Assembly: GCF_014205115.1 (NCBI RefSeq)
Contig: NZ_JACHMW010000001.1
Location: forward strand, 930,001 to 994,000
Direction: 5' to 3'
Origin: Micrococcus endophyticus
GTDB taxonomy: Bacteria; Actinomycetota; Actinomycetes; Actinomycetales; Micrococcaceae
Length of the DNA: 64,000 nucleotides
The position numbers were made by a program, and so were the translations under genes. Under the pieces are notes generated by a model that saw only the letters and a list, made by a program, of their open reading frames with translations, ran no database searches and had not been told where the DNA came from. Each line of letters opens with the position of its first letter. Within the stretch, counting starts at the first letter, position 1. Shown piece by piece: positions 14,263-24,098 of this stretch.

Positions 14263-15612
14263 TCAGCGACGGACCTGGCCGTCGCCGCGCAGGATCCACT
14301 TCGTGGTGGTCAGCTCCTCCAGGCCCATGGGCCCGCGGGCGTGCATCTTCTGGGTGGAGATGCCGACCTCGGCCCCGAGGCCGAGCTCGCCGCCGTCGGT
14401 GAAGCGGGTGGAGGCGTTGACGATCACGGCCGCCGCGTCCACCTGGGTGATGAACTGCTCGGCCGCCGCGAGGTCGTTGGTGACGATGGCCTCGGTGTGG
14501 CCCGTGGACCAGCGGCCGATGTGCTCGATCGCCTGGTCCAGCGAGTCGACGATCCGCACGGCCATGTCCATGTCCAGGTACTCGGTGCCCCAGTCCTCCT
14601 CGGTGGCGTCCACCGCGTCCCGGGCGTGGTCGCCGCGGTCCGTGGGGCCGGGCAGCCAGGCCTTCGCGGCCTCGTCCACGTGCAGCAGGACGCCGCTGCG
14701 CATGAGGGTGCGCAGCACCTCGCGGCCGGTCTCCTCCGCCTCGCGGTGGATCAGCAGGGTCTCGGCGGCGTTGCACACGGAGGTGCGGTGCGTCTTGGCG
14801 TTGAGGGCGATCTCCACGGCCATGTCCTTCGGGGCGGAGGCGTCCAGGTACAGGTGGACGTTGCCCTCCCCCGTCTCGATCACGGGCACGCGGGCCTCGC
14901 GGACCACGCGCTGGATGAGCTCGCGGCCGCCGCGCGGCACGAGCACGTCCACCGCGCCGCGGGTGGCCATGAGGGCGGCCACGCCGGGGCGGCCGAGGTC
15001 GTCGATGCCCTGGACCACGTTGGGGTCGAAGCCCTGGTCCGCCAGGGCCTCGCGCAGCACCTGGATCAGCACGGCGTTGGTGCTCTGGGCGGCCGAGCCG
15101 CCGCGCAGGATCACGCCGTTGCCGGACTTCAGGGCGATGCCCGCGATGTCCACGGTCACGTTGGGGCGCGCCTCGTACACGGCGCCCACCACGCCCAGGG
15201 GCACGCGGGTCTGGGTCATCCGCACGCCGTTGGGCAGGGTCCCGCCCCGCACGACGGCGCCGACGGGGTCCGGCAGGGCGGCGAGGGCCTCGAGGCCGAG
15301 CGCCAGCGCCTCGACGCGCGGCTCGTCCAGCTTCAGGCGGTCCAGCAGGGCGGCGGAGGTGCCGGCCTCGGCGCCGCGGGCGCGGTCCTCCTGGTTGGCC
15401 GTGATGATCGCGGCCGCGTTGGAGCGCAGCGACTCGGCCATGTGGCGCAGGACGGCGTCCTTGCGGGTGCGGCCCGCGGTGGCCAGCTCCGGAACGGCCA
15501 GGCGGGCCCACTCCGCGCGCTGGCGGATCGTGTCCACGACCTCCTGCGAGGGGGCCTCGGCCTCCTGGCCGGCGGACTGGTCCTGGGGTGCGGTGCTCTC
15601 CTGGTTCTCCAT
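14263..15612 (-). CDS. proA: Glutamate-5-semialdehyde dehydrogenase
   Basis: Encodes 449 residues. ProA reduces glutamyl-5-phosphate (made by ProB) to glutamate-5-semialdehyde in proline synthesis. Family segments include RVPLGVVGAVYEARPNVTVD, GNGVILRGGSAA, the catalytic Cys in HRTSVCNAAETLL, and the C-terminal GPMGLEELTTTKW. The first ~25 residues are a Gln/Glu-rich extension. ATG at 15612 is the first plausible start after the end of proB; the open frame upstream is antisense to nothing real but overlaps proB. Confidence 0.96.
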   Translation of the reverse strand: MENQESTAPQDQSAGQEAEAPSQEVVDTIRQRAEWARLAVPELATAGRTRKDAVLRHMAESLRSNAAAIITANQEDRARGAEAGTSAALLDRLKLDEPRVEALALGLEALAALPDPVGAVVRGGTLPNGVRMTQTRVPLGVVGAVYEARPNVTVDIAGIALKSGNGVILRGGSAAQSTNAVLIQVLREALADQGFDPNVVQGIDDLGRPGVAALMATRGAVDVLVPRGGRELIQRVVREARVPVIETGEGNVHLYLDASAPKDMAVEIALNAKTHRTSVCNAAETLLIHREAEETGREVLRTLMRSGVLLHVDEAAKAWLPGPTDRGDHARDAVDATEEDWGTEYLDMDMAVRIVDSLDQAIEHIGRWSTGHTEAIVTNDLAAAEQFITQVDAAAVIVNASTRFTDGGELGLGAEVGISTQKMHARGPMGLEELTTTKWILRGDGQVRR

Positions 15613-15707
15613 GCCGCCCACCCTACCGAGGGGACCGGACCCGGATCGAGGCCGCGGCGTCGTGCGACGCGCGGCGCCGTCGGGCCGCCCGCGCCCCGGG
15701 ACCGGGG

Positions 15708-16913
15708 TCAGCGGCGCGGCGGGGCCAGGCGCACCCAGTCGTCCGCGTGCACCACCACGCCGTCGTAGCCGGCGCCGAGGTCCTCCTTGAGGTCGGACGT
15801 GGAGCGCCCGAGCATCGGGGGCAACTGGGACGAGGAGTACTGCACGAGCCCGCGTGCCAGCACGCGGCCGGTCGCGTCGAGGATCTCGACGACGTCGCCC
15901 GGCGTGAACCGGCCGCTGAGGCCGGTGATGCCCGCGGCGAGCAGGGAGCGGCCGCGGTCGATCGCGCCGGCCACCGCGCCGTCGTCGATCACGAGCTGGC
16001 CGCGCACCTCCGCGGTCAGGCCCAGCCAGGCCGCGCGGGCCGAGCGGCGGCGGCCGGTGGCCTCGAACCACGTGCCCACGTCCTCCCCCGCGAACGCCGA
16101 GCCCGCGTTCGGGGCCGAGGTGAGCAGGGTGGGGATGCCGGTGGTCGCCGCGATGCCCGCCGCGTCAACCTTGGTGACCATGCCGCCCGTGCCCACGCCG
16201 GCCGAGCCGGGCACGCGCACGTCCACGCCCTCGAGGTCCGCGTCCGTGGCGACCACGGGGATGCGCCGCGAGTCCGGGCGCGAGGGGTGGCCCGTGTAGA
16301 GCGCGTCCACGTCCGAGAGCAGCACGAGCAGGTCCGCCTTGACCAGGTTGGCGGTGAGCGCGGCGAGGCGGTCGTTGTCGCCGAACCGGATCTCGCGCGT
16401 TGCCACGGCGTCGTTCTCGTTGACGATCGGCATGACGTCGAGGGTGAGCAGCCGCGCCAGCGCGCGGTGCGCGTTGGTGTACTGCGTGCGGCGCATGAGC
16501 TCCTCGGCGGTGAGCAGCACCTGCGCGACCTCTGTCTCGTGGCGCCCGAAGCTGTGCGTGTAGTGCGCCAGGAGCCGGCCCTGGCCCACCGCGGCGGCCG
16601 CCTGCTGGGTGGCGGTGTCCTTGGGGCGGCGGTCCAGGCCGAGGTGCGGGAAGCCCGCGGCGATCGCGCCCGAGGAGACCAGCACCACCTGGGTGCCCCG
16701 CCCGCGCAGCTCCGCGATGACGTCCACGAGGCGGTCGATGGCCGCCACGTCCAGGCCGGTCGCGGTGGTGAGCGAGGACGAGCCGATCTTGATCACGACC
16801 CGGCGCGCCGCGGCCATCGTGTCCCGCGTGGTGACGGGGTTGGCCCGCGGATCTTCCGCGCCACGGGTGGCGGGGGTGGGGTAGCGGGTGACGACGGTGC
16901 GGCGTGTGCTCAT
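15708..16913 (-). CDS. proB: Glutamate 5-kinase
   Basis: Encodes 401 residues. ProB phosphorylates glutamate in the first, feedback-regulated step of proline synthesis. The amino-acid kinase domain begins RRVVIKIGSSSLTT (about residue 37) and includes LVSSGAIAAG, VPIVNENDAV-like MPIVNENDAVA and GTGGMVTKVDAA; the C-terminal PUA domain covers the last ~90 residues. The N-terminus is about 30 residues longer than usual, so an internal ATG (MAAARRVVIKIG) may be used. It starts 4 bp after the obgE stop, so the genes are co-transcribed. Confidence 0.95.
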   Translation of the reverse strand: MSTRRTVVTRYPTPATRGAEDPRANPVTTRDTMAAARRVVIKIGSSSLTTATGLDVAAIDRLVDVIAELRGRGTQVVLVSSGAIAAGFPHLGLDRRPKDTATQQAAAAVGQGRLLAHYTHSFGRHETEVAQVLLTAEELMRRTQYTNAHRALARLLTLDVMPIVNENDAVATREIRFGDNDRLAALTANLVKADLLVLLSDVDALYTGHPSRPDSRRIPVVATDADLEGVDVRVPGSAGVGTGGMVTKVDAAGIAATTGIPTLLTSAPNAGSAFAGEDVGTWFEATGRRRSARAAWLGLTAEVRGQLVIDDGAVAGAIDRGRSLLAAGITGLSGRFTPGDVVEILDATGRVLARGLVQYSSSQLPPMLGRSTSDLKEDLGAGYDGVVVHADDWVRLAPPRR

Positions 16914-16917
16914 GCGA

Positions 16918-18465
16918 TCAGTCCTCTCGGTCGTACGTCTCGGTCCAGAGGCCGGAGCGGCGCTCGGCCTCCATCTCGGCGCGCGTGGCGGCGCGGGCGG
17001 CGCGGCGCTGGTCCTGCTCCGCCCGCTTCTCCGCGCGGGTGGCGCGCGTGCGCTCGTCCAGGCGCAGGTCGGTGCCGCGCGGGCCGGCCAGCAACTCGGC
17101 GCCGGCGGACAGGGTGGGCTCCCAGTCGAAGAGCACGCCCGAGGCGTCGTCGCCGATCACGACGGCGTCGCCCGGGGTGGCGCCGGCCTTGAACAGGGCG
17201 TCCTCCACGCCCACGCGCTGCAGTCGGTCGGCGAGGTAGCCGACGGCCTCGTCGTTCTGGAAGTCGGTCTGGGCGACCCAGCGCTCCGGCTTCTCGCCGC
17301 GGATGCGGAACAGCGGCTCGAGGTTGCGCTCCTCGCGGCGGACGGTGAACTCGGCGTGCTCGCCCTTGCGGCGGTGCCGGCGGGGCACCTCCACGGGGGC
17401 GGCCGGCTCGGGCTCGGGGACCCGCTCGCGGGCCTCGGTGACGAGCCCGGCCATGGCGTACTTGAGCGCCTCCAGGCCGTCGCGGGCCAGCGCGGAGATG
17501 TCGAACACGCGCAGGCCGCGGCCCTCGAGCTCGGCGCGGACCATCTCGGCCATCGCGGCGCCGTCGGGCAGGTCGGTCTTGTTCAGGGCCACCAGGCGCG
17601 GGCGCTCGTTCAGGGGCACCACGCCCTCGCCGCCCTGGGAGAACACGGGCTCCACGGCGTACGCCTCGAGCTCGGCCTCGATGGCCTCGAAGTCGGCGAT
17701 CGGGTCCCGGTCCGACTCGAGGGTGCCGCAGTCCAGGACGTGCACGAGGGCCGCGCAGCGCTCCACGTGGCGAAGGAACTCCAGGCCGAGGCCGCGCCCC
17801 TCGGAGGCGCCGGGGATCAGCCCGGGCACGTCCGCCACGGTGAAGCGGACCTCGCCGGCCTGGACCACGCCGAGGTTGGGCACGAGCGTGGTGAACGGGT
17901 AGTCGGCGATCTTCGGGCGCGCCGCGGAGATCGCCGCGATGAGCGAGGACTTCCCAGCCGAGGGGAAGCCCACGAGGGCGACGTCGGCGACCGTCTTGAT
18001 CTCCAGGGTGAGGTCGCGGCTCTCCCCCGGCAGGCCCAGCAGGGCGAATCCGGGGGCCTTGCGCTTGACCGAGGACAGCGCGGCGTTGCCGAGGCCGCCC
18101 TGGCCGCCGGCCGCCGCGGTGTAGGACGCGCCCTCGCCCACGAGGTCGGCCACGATGTTGCCCTGCTCATCCTTGACCACCGTGCCGTCCGGCACCGGGA
18201 TCACGAGGGACTCGCCGTGCTTGCCGGCGCGGTGGTCGCCCATGCCCGGCTGCCCGTTCTCCGCCGAGCGGTGCGGGGCGTGGTGGTAGTCGAGCAGGGT
18301 GGTGGTCTGGGAGTCCACCACCAGGGTGATGTCGCCGCCGTTGCCGCCGTTGCCGCCGTCGGGACCGCCCAGGGGCTTGAACTTCTCGCGGTGCACGGAG
18401 ACGCACCCGTGCCCGCCGTTGCCGGCGGTGAGGTGGAGGACCACGCGGTCCACGAAGGCTGCCAT
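16918..18465 (-). CDS. obgE: Obg GTPase
   Basis: Encodes 515 residues. Obg is an essential GTPase acting in 50S ribosome maturation and stress control. The glycine-rich Obg fold ([30 protein letters not shown]) comes first, then the G domain with [11 protein letters not shown] (about 166-176), DVPGLI and NKTDLPD, then an OCT-like C-terminal domain and a charged, Arg-rich tail. ATG at 18465 follows AAGGAG. It lies in the standard rplU-rpmA-obgE-proB-proA order. Confidence 0.96.
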   Translation of the reverse strand: MAAFVDRVVLHLTAGNGGHGCVSVHREKFKPLGGPDGGNGGNGGDITLVVDSQTTTLLDYHHAPHRSAENGQPGMGDHRAGKHGESLVIPVPDGTVVKDEQGNIVADLVGEGASYTAAAGGQGGLGNAALSSVKRKAPGFALLGLPGESRDLTLEIKTVADVALVGFPSAGKSSLIAAISAARPKIADYPFTTLVPNLGVVQAGEVRFTVADVPGLIPGASEGRGLGLEFLRHVERCAALVHVLDCGTLESDRDPIADFEAIEAELEAYAVEPVFSQGGEGVVPLNERPRLVALNKTDLPDGAAMAEMVRAELEGRGLRVFDISALARDGLEALKYAMAGLVTEARERVPEPEPAAPVEVPRRHRRKGEHAEFTVRREERNLEPLFRIRGEKPERWVAQTDFQNDEAVGYLADRLQRVGVEDALFKAGATPGDAVVIGDDASGVLFDWEPTLSAGAELLAGPRGTDLRLDERTRATRAEKRAEQDQRRAARAATRAEMEAERRSGLWTETYDRED

Positions 18466-18526
18466 GGGAGTGCTCCTTGAGCTGGAGGGGGTCGGACGGG
18501 CGGCCACGGAGGCCGGGAACGCGAAC

Positions 18527-18566
18527 GGCGGGGGCGGGTCCGGTGGATGCCGGGCCCGCCCCCGCC
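18527..18566 (-). terminator. Hairpin between rpmA and obgE
   Basis: A 17-bp stem with one mismatch (ggcgggggcgggtccgg / complement) and a 6-base loop, 68 bp beyond rpmA. Likely a partial terminator that lowers obgE-proBA transcription relative to the ribosomal genes. Confidence 0.65.
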
Positions 18567-18633
18567 GGGGCGTCACGTGGTGCGGTGCTCCTCGCCGGGC
18601 GAGGGGCCGCACGCAGACCGCGAGAGCGTCAGA

Positions 18634-18891
18634 TCACTCCGCGGCGGGGACGATGTCCACGACCTTGCGGCCGCGGCGCTGGCCGAAGGCCACGGAGCCG
18701 GCGGACAGCGCGAAGAGCGTGTCGTCCTTGCCGCGGCCGACGTTGCGGCCCGGGTGGAACTTGGTGCCACGCTGGCGGACGATGATCTCGCCGGCGTTGA
18801 CGTCCTCGCCGCCGTAGCGCTTGACGCCGAGGTACTGGGGGTTCGAGTCGCGGCCGTTCTTGGAGGAACTGCCGGCCTTCTTATGTGCCAT
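18634..18891 (-). CDS. rpmA: 50S ribosomal protein L27
   Basis: Encodes 85 residues, the normal length. L27 lies near the peptidyl-transferase centre. Begins [16 protein letters not shown] and contains the conserved [15 protein letters not shown] and GKDDTLFAL motifs. No N-terminal cleavage extension of the Firmicutes type. It follows rplU by 51 bp. Confidence 0.98.
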   Translation of the reverse strand: MAHKKAGSSSKNGRDSNPQYLGVKRYGGEDVNAGEIIVRQRGTKFHPGRNVGRGKDDTLFALSAGSVAFGQRRGRKVVDIVPAAE

Positions 18892-18942
18892 TGCTGTTGC
18901 CTAACCTCTCGGATGCCCGGTTTCGCTGATGCCGCGGACGGC

Positions 18943-19248
18943 TCAGGCGATCCCGGTGATCTTGACCGTGGAGAGCTCAGAGCGGTGGCCCTGGCGCTTC
19001 TTGTAGCCGGTCTTGTTCTTGTACTTCATGATGACGACCTTCTTGCCGCGGGAGTGGGAGACGACCTCAGCCGTCACCTTCACGCCGGCGGCGTCGGCGC
19101 CTGCCGTGACCTTGTCCCCGTCCACCAGCATCAGAGCGGGCAGCTCGACGGAGCCACCGGTCTCAGCGGGAACGCGGTCAAGGGTAACGAGGTCTCCGAC
19201 GGAAACCTTCTCCTGGCGGCCGCCAGCGCGGACAATCGCGTACACCAC
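18943..19248 (-). CDS. rplU: 50S ribosomal protein L21
   Basis: Encodes 101 residues, the usual length. L21 binds 23S rRNA. Typical sequence: [18 protein letters not shown] at the start and [13 protein letters not shown] toward the end. The start codon is GTG at 19248. A ~140-nt leader precedes it, possibly for autoregulation. Confidence 0.98.
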   Translation of the reverse strand: MVYAIVRAGGRQEKVSVGDLVTLDRVPAETGGSVELPALMLVDGDKVTAGADAAGVKVTAEVVSHSRGKKVVIMKYKNKTGYKKRQGHRSELSTVKITGIA

Positions 19249-19388
19249 TTGGGACTCACTTCTCTCGACGTTTTCAATGGATCAGTCCGGGTTCTGCTCG
19301 CCTCGCACCTCGACCGCGACTGCGTCCGGGTCCGGCGGTCCCTCACCGGGACATGCGGGAGCCTGCGGGCGGTGAACACCGATGGTCC

Positions 19389-19418
19389 AGCATACTCGGT
19401 GCCCCGCATCCGGACCAA
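19389..19418 (-). promoter_or_regulatory. rplU: Promoter of rplU-rpmA
   Basis: Minus strand: -35 TTGGTC (19418-19413), 18-bp spacer, -10 TATGCT (19394-19389). This leaves an untranslated leader of about 135 nt before the GTG at 19248. Confidence 0.6.
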
Positions 19419-19436
19419 ACGGGGCGGCCACCGGCG

Positions 19437-19473
19437 CGTCGCCGCCGCCCGGAGGGGCCTCCGGGCGGCGACG
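19437..19473 (-). terminator. Terminator after the RNase E gene
   Basis: An 18-bp GC stem with one mismatch (ccgcccggagg core) begins about 10 bp beyond the stop at 19483 and separates rne from the rplU promoter. Confidence 0.75.
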
Positions 19474-19482
19474 ACGAGGCGG

Positions 19483-22400
19483 TCAGCGGCTGCGGCGCGC
19501 CAGGTCCGCGGCCTTGACGCCCACGCCCAGCATCACGGGCGCCGAGGCGCCCTGCTCGGCGGGGGCCGTGGGCTCGGCGGCGGTCGCCGTGAAGCGTCCG
19601 CCCCGTGCCGCCCCGGAGGCGTCCTCGACCTGCACGCGCACGCCGTCCGAGGACACCGCGCGACGGGACCGACGGCGCCGGGCGACGGAGGCCTCCTCGC
19701 GCGCCGGCTCGGGCCGCGCCGCGGGGGCGGGCTCGGCCTGCTCGGCCGGGGCGGGGTCGGCCGCCACCGGCTCGACCATCAAGGCCTCCTCCGCCGGGGC
19801 GGGGGCGGCCGGGTGCTCGTGCACCTCGGTGGCGTCCGTGGACTGCTCCGCGGTGGGCTCGGTCGCCTCGACGGCGGCCTCCTCCCCGCGGGACGGGGTC
19901 GCCGGGCCGGACGACGCCGGGGCGCCGCCCTGGCCCGCGCCCGGGCGCACGACGCCGTCGCTCGAAGCGCGGCGCGAACGGCGGCGGCGCGGGGCGGCCG
20001 GCTGCTCGGCGTCCGCCGCGGCCACGGCCGGGGCCGACTCGGGCTGCACGGGCTGCACCGACTCGACCTGCGCGGCCGGCTCGGGCTCGGTCGCCGCCGG
20101 CTCCGCGTCGGCCTGGGCCGGCTCCTGCGCGGGCTGGGCGGCCTCGTCGTCCGCGTCGGCGGTCGAGGCCTCGCGGTCGGCGCCACGGCGGGAGCGGCCG
20201 CGGCCGCCCCGGCGGCGACGGGCGCGGCGCGGTCGGGCGCCCTCCTCGTCCCCGGCCGGCTCGGCCTCGCGCTCCTCGCCCCCGGACTCGGCGTCGGCCT
20301 CCGCCTCGGCCACCGCGGTGACGGCCGCCTCGGCCTGAGCGACCGGATCGGCGGCGGGGGCCTCCTCCTCGTCCGCGGCCGGGGCCTGCCCGGCGGGAGC
20401 GGCGTCGGCGTCGCGGGACCCGTCCTCGGACGCGGCCTCGGCGGCCTCGGCGGCCTCCTCCGAGCGTCCGCGGCCGCGGCGGCGGCCACGACGGCGGCGA
20501 CGGCGCGGGGCCTCGTCCTCGTCCTCGGCGCCCTCACCGTCCTGCGCACCGGCCTCGCCGGTCTCCTCGGCCGCGTCCTCGCGGGCGGCCTCGACGGCCT
20601 CGGCGGCCTGGTCCTCGGCGGCGTCCGCAGCCTGCTCGGCGGGCGCGGCCTGCTCGGCCGGGTCCTCGTCCTCGCTCACCTTGCCGGAGGCCTTGGCGAT
20701 CGAGTGCAGCGCGGCGCGGGCGGCCTCGGCGCGCTCGCGACGCTGGCGCTCGTCCTCCGCGTCGACCTCCTCGCCGCCGGCCGTCGTCGTCGACTCGGCG
20801 GGCTGGGCCTGCTCGCCCTCCCCGGCGCCCTTGCGGCGACGGCGACGGCGGCCCTCCCCCTCGCCGCGCGGCTCGCCGCCGGAGCGGCCCCGCTCGACCG
20901 GGGTGTCGTGGATGAGGATGCCGCGGCCGGCGCAGTGCTCGCAGGTCTCGGAGAAGACCTCGACCAGGCCGGTGCCCATGCGCTTGCGCGTCATCTGCAC
21001 GAGGCCCAGGGAGGTCACCTCGGCCACCTGGTGCTTGGTGCGGTCCCGGCCGAGGCACTCGACCAGGCGACGCAGCACGAGGTCCTGGTTGGCCTCGAGC
21101 ACCATGTCGATGAAGTCGATGACGATGATGCCGCCGATGTCCCGCAGGCGAAGCTGGCGGACGACCTCCTCCGCGGCCTCGAGGTTGTTCTTGGTGACGG
21201 TCTCCTCGAGGTTGCCGCCCGAGCCGGTGAACTTGCCGGTGTTGACGTCCACCACGGTCATGGCCTCGGTGCGGTCGATCACGAGGGAGCCGCCGGAGGG
21301 CAGGTACACCTTGCGCTCCAACGCCTTGTGCAGCTGCTCGTCCACTCGGTGGGTGGCGTAGAGGTCCTCGCCGTCGTGGTCCTGGGGCACCCAGTGGTGC
21401 AGGCGGTCCAGCAGGTGCGGCGCCACGTAGGTCACGTACGCCTCGATGTTGTCCCACGTGGCCTCGCCCTGCACCAGCACGGCGGAGAAGTCCTCGTTGA
21501 ACACGTCGCGGACCGTCTTGATGGTCAGGTCCGGCTCGGCATAGAGCAGCTCGGGGGCCAGCACCTTGGTGGAGGAGGCCTTCTCCTGGATGCCCTCCCA
21601 CTGCGCGCGCAGGCGGTTGATGTCGTTCTGCAGCTCCTGCTCCGAGGTGCCCTCGGCGGCGGTGCGCACGATCACGCCGGCGTCCTGCGGGAGGTGGTCC
21701 TTGAGGATCTTCTTCAGGCGCGAGCGCTCCACGTCCGGGAGCTTGCGGGAGATGCCGGTCATGGAGCCGCCGGGCACGTACACGAGGTAGCGGCCGGGCA
21801 GCGAGACCTGGCTGGTCAGGCGGGCGCCCTTGTGGCCCACGGGGTCCTTGGTGACCTGCACCAGGACGGTGTCACCGGACTTCAGCGCGTTCTCGATCTT
21901 CTTGGGCTTGCCGTCCAGCTGGGCGGCGTCCCAGTTGACCTCGCCGGCGTAGAGCACGGCGTTGCGGCCGCGGCCGATGTCCACGAACGCCGCCTCCATG
22001 GAGGGCAGCACGTTCTGGACCTTGCCCACGTAGACGTTGCCGATCAGCGAGTCCTGGGTGGTGTTGGACACGAAGTGCTCGGCCAGCACGCCGTCCTCGA
22101 GGACGGCGATCTGGATGCGGTGCTCGCGCTGGCGGACCAGCATCTTGCGGTCCACGGCCTCGCGGCGGGCGAGGAACTCGGCCTCGGTGATCACGGTGCG
22201 GCGGCGGCCGCCGGAGCGGGAGTCGCGGCGGCGCTGGCGCTTGGCCTCCAGGCGGGTGGAGCCCTTGACGCCCTGCACGGCGTCCGAGCCGGTGCTCAGG
22301 GCCTGCCGGGGGGCGCGCACGCGGGTCACCGTGTTCTCCGGGTCGCCGTCCTCGCCGCCGTCGAGCTCCATGTCCACGTCCCCGCGGCGCCGACGGCGAC

Positions 22401-22953
22401 GGCGGCGGGACACCACGGCGCCCTCGCCGCGCTCGGCGGTCTCGGCGTCCTGCTCGCCCTCGGCCGTCTCCACGGCCTCGTCCTCGGCGCCGGCCTCGGT
22501 CTCGGCCTGGTCGCGGTCCCGGGACGGGCGGCGACGGCGGCGGGACCGGCCGGGGGCCTCGTCCTCGTCCTCGGCGCCGCGGGCCGGGCGCTCGTCGCGG
22601 GCGGGGCGGCGCTCGGACTTCTCGGTCCGCAGGATCTCCATGACGTTCGCCGGCACGGCGAAGGGGTCGGTGGGGTCGAACTGCAGCGCGGGCGCGCCGG
22701 GCGCCTCGTCCGGCTCCGGCTCGGCGGCCGTGTCCGTCTCGGCCTCGTCCTCGAGGTCCGCGGCCTCCGCGGTGCGCTCGCGGGCGTCGGCGCCCTCGGC
22801 CGCGTCGGCCTGCGCCTGCGTCACGGTCCCGCCGTCCTCGACGGGGCTCTCGACCGCGGCCTGCCCCGCGACCGCCGCGGAGGTCTCCGCGGTCGTCTGC
22901 TCCGTCTGCTCCGCGCGTTCCTCCGCGCCGGTCGTGTCCTCGTTCGCCGCCAT
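19483..22953 (-). CDS. rne: Ribonuclease E/G
   Basis: Encodes 1156 residues, an endoribonuclease for mRNA decay and rRNA processing. The N-terminal ~290 residues are low-complexity, acidic with Arg-rich patches. The S1 RNA-binding domain begins near residue 300 (IGNVYVGKVQNVLPSMEAAF). The RNase E/G core carries IIVIDFIDM (Asp residues binding Mg, near 613) and the zinc-link CEHCAGRG near 671. The C-terminal ~430 residues are again disordered, with alternating acidic and RRRRRGRR blocks. ATG at 22953 follows GGAGG. The catalytic region in the middle with two long tails is the actinobacterial layout; the tails probably bind RNA and partner proteins. Confidence 0.95.
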   Translation of the reverse strand: MAANEDTTGAEERAEQTEQTTAETSAAVAGQAAVESPVEDGGTVTQAQADAAEGADARERTAEAADLEDEAETDTAAEPEPDEAPGAPALQFDPTDPFAVPANVMEILRTEKSERRPARDERPARGAEDEDEAPGRSRRRRRPSRDRDQAETEAGAEDEAVETAEGEQDAETAERGEGAVVSRRRRRRRRGDVDMELDGGEDGDPENTVTRVRAPRQALSTGSDAVQGVKGSTRLEAKRQRRRDSRSGGRRRTVITEAEFLARREAVDRKMLVRQREHRIQIAVLEDGVLAEHFVSNTTQDSLIGNVYVGKVQNVLPSMEAAFVDIGRGRNAVLYAGEVNWDAAQLDGKPKKIENALKSGDTVLVQVTKDPVGHKGARLTSQVSLPGRYLVYVPGGSMTGISRKLPDVERSRLKKILKDHLPQDAGVIVRTAAEGTSEQELQNDINRLRAQWEGIQEKASSTKVLAPELLYAEPDLTIKTVRDVFNEDFSAVLVQGEATWDNIEAYVTYVAPHLLDRLHHWVPQDHDGEDLYATHRVDEQLHKALERKVYLPSGGSLVIDRTEAMTVVDVNTGKFTGSGGNLEETVTKNNLEAAEEVVRQLRLRDIGGIIVIDFIDMVLEANQDLVLRRLVECLGRDRTKHQVAEVTSLGLVQMTRKRMGTGLVEVFSETCEHCAGRGILIHDTPVERGRSGGEPRGEGEGRRRRRRKGAGEGEQAQPAESTTTAGGEEVDAEDERQRRERAEAARAALHSIAKASGKVSEDEDPAEQAAPAEQAADAAEDQAAEAVEAAREDAAEETGEAGAQDGEGAEDEDEAPRRRRRRGRRRGRGRSEEAAEAAEAASEDGSRDADAAPAGQAPAADEEEAPAADPVAQAEAAVTAVAEAEADAESGGEEREAEPAGDEEGARPRRARRRRGGRGRSRRGADREASTADADDEAAQPAQEPAQADAEPAATEPEPAAQVESVQPVQPESAPAVAAADAEQPAAPRRRRSRRASSDGVVRPGAGQGGAPASSGPATPSRGEEAAVEATEPTAEQSTDATEVHEHPAAPAPAEEALMVEPVAADPAPAEQAEPAPAARPEPAREEASVARRRRSRRAVSSDGVRVQVEDASGAARGGRFTATAAEPTAPAEQGASAPVMLGVGVKAADLARRSR

Positions 22954-23340
22954 GGCAGCACCTCCCGCCGTCCGACGACGCCACACCCGCCGCCGTCCGG
23001 CGTGTCCAGGTCCGCCGCCGGCCGCGTTGCCCCGGGCGCCGCGCGCCGCGGGTGCGCCGGGAGGCGGACACCGAGAAAGTCGTCTGGTGGACCGCGGCGG
23101 CCGTGCGGGCCCGTCGCGGAACCGCTGCGCCCTCGAGGTCGGGGCCTGGGCGTCTTGTGCCGTCCGCCTGTGCGGCGCGCGGACGCATGCGGGGCGTCCC
23201 CGGCGTCCGCCTCCCGCGCGATGATCGGTGCGGGCGGCGCCTCGGCGGCGGCCCGACGTCGGGCGCGCAGCGGGCTGTCCCGCGGTGTGGCCACGGGACG
23301 GCCAGGCCCGATTGTCTCACACCCGCCTCCGCCGCGCGCG
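22954..23340. other. Divergent spacer between rne and the VKOR gene
   Basis: About 390 bp without a supported gene. It must hold the rne promoter and a long leader. RNase E genes often carry a self-regulating leader, but I cannot recognise a specific structure here. Confidence 0.5.
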
Positions 23341-23346
23341 TAGACT
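23341..23346 (+). promoter_or_regulatory. -10 box of the VKOR gene (leaderless)
   Basis: TAGACT ends 6 bases before the ATG at 23353 and there is no ribosome binding site, so the mRNA is probably leaderless. Confidence 0.5.
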
Positions 23347-23352
23347 CACAGC

Positions 23353-24021
23353 ATGCCTTCGACCCCCACGGCGGACCGCGTCCGCCCCGCCCAGCCCGCC
23401 CAGCCCGCCGAGACGCCCGCGTCGGACGGGACCCTGTCCTGGTACGCCCGCCCGGCCGGCATGGCCTGGACGCTGCTCGTGACCTCGCTCGTGGCCCTGG
23501 CCGCGACCATCGTCATCATCGTGGAGCGGTCCATCCTGGCCGCCGACCCGGGGCACCGCACCAGCTGCGACCTCAACCCGTGGGTGTCCTGCGGCAAGGT
23601 GATGCAGTCCTGGCAGGCCATGACGTTCGGCTTCCCCAACACGTACATCGGGATCGTGGCCTTCTCCGTTCTGATCACCGTGGCCGTGTCCCTCTTCGCC
23701 GGCGCCCGCTTCGCCCGCTGGTACTGGCTGCTGATGAACGTGGGGATCCTCGCGGGCTTCGCCTTCTGCGTGTGGCTCTGGTACTCCGCCGTCTACAGCA
23801 TCGGCACCCTGTGCCTGTACTGCATGATCGTGTGGGCCATGGTCATCGCCCAGCTGGTCCTGGTGACCTCGCGGAACATCCAGACCGGGACGCTGCCGGC
23901 CTCCCCCGGCGCCGCCCGCCTCGCCCGCGAGCTCGCCTGGCCCGTCATCCTGATCCTGTACGTGCTGGTGTTCGCCACGATCCTGCTCGAGCTGGGGTTC
24001 GGCGTCATCGGCCTGGGCTGA
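23353..24021 (+). CDS. Vitamin K epoxide reductase (VKOR) family protein
   Basis: Encodes 222 residues with about five membrane helices. Bacterial VKOR homologues reoxidise a DsbA-type thiol oxidase outside the membrane and pass electrons to menaquinone, supporting disulfide formation in exported proteins. The four catalytic cysteines are visible: Cys72 and Cys80 in SCDLNPWVSCG, and the CxxC pair Cys154/Cys157 in TLCLYC. The N-terminal ~35 residues are Pro-rich and cytoplasmic. No DsbA partner is adjacent. Confidence 0.93.
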   Translation: MPSTPTADRVRPAQPAQPAETPASDGTLSWYARPAGMAWTLLVTSLVALAATIVIIVERSILAADPGHRTSCDLNPWVSCGKVMQSWQAMTFGFPNTYIGIVAFSVLITVAVSLFAGARFARWYWLLMNVGILAGFAFCVWLWYSAVYSIGTLCLYCMIVWAMVIAQLVLVTSRNIQTGTLPASPGAARLARELAWPVILILYVLVFATILLELGFGVIGLG

Positions 24022-24038
24022 GCGCCCTCCCCCGGACG

Positions 24039-24080
24039 CGACGACGGCCGGTCACCCCGCGGGGTGACCGGCCGTCGTCG
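24039..24080. terminator. Bidirectional terminator between VKOR and ndk
   Basis: A perfect 20-bp stem (cgacgacggccggtcacccc / complement) with almost no loop lies between the two convergent stop codons. Confidence 0.85.
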
Positions 24081-24098
24081 TCCGGGCCGTCGCCGTCG

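Noticed and set aside
15612-16071. Fused reading of proB end into proA (602 codons)
   Set aside because: The upstream part is an out-of-frame shadow of proB; proA starts at its own ATG at 15612.
18547-23343. 1598-codon open frame on the plus strand
   Set aside because: It runs antisense to obgE, rpmA, rplU and the RNase E gene and has no family-like sequence; long antisense frames are expected at this GC content.
24040-24080. Possible operator between VKOR and ndk
   Set aside because: It lies between convergent stop codons, so a shared terminator is the simpler reading.
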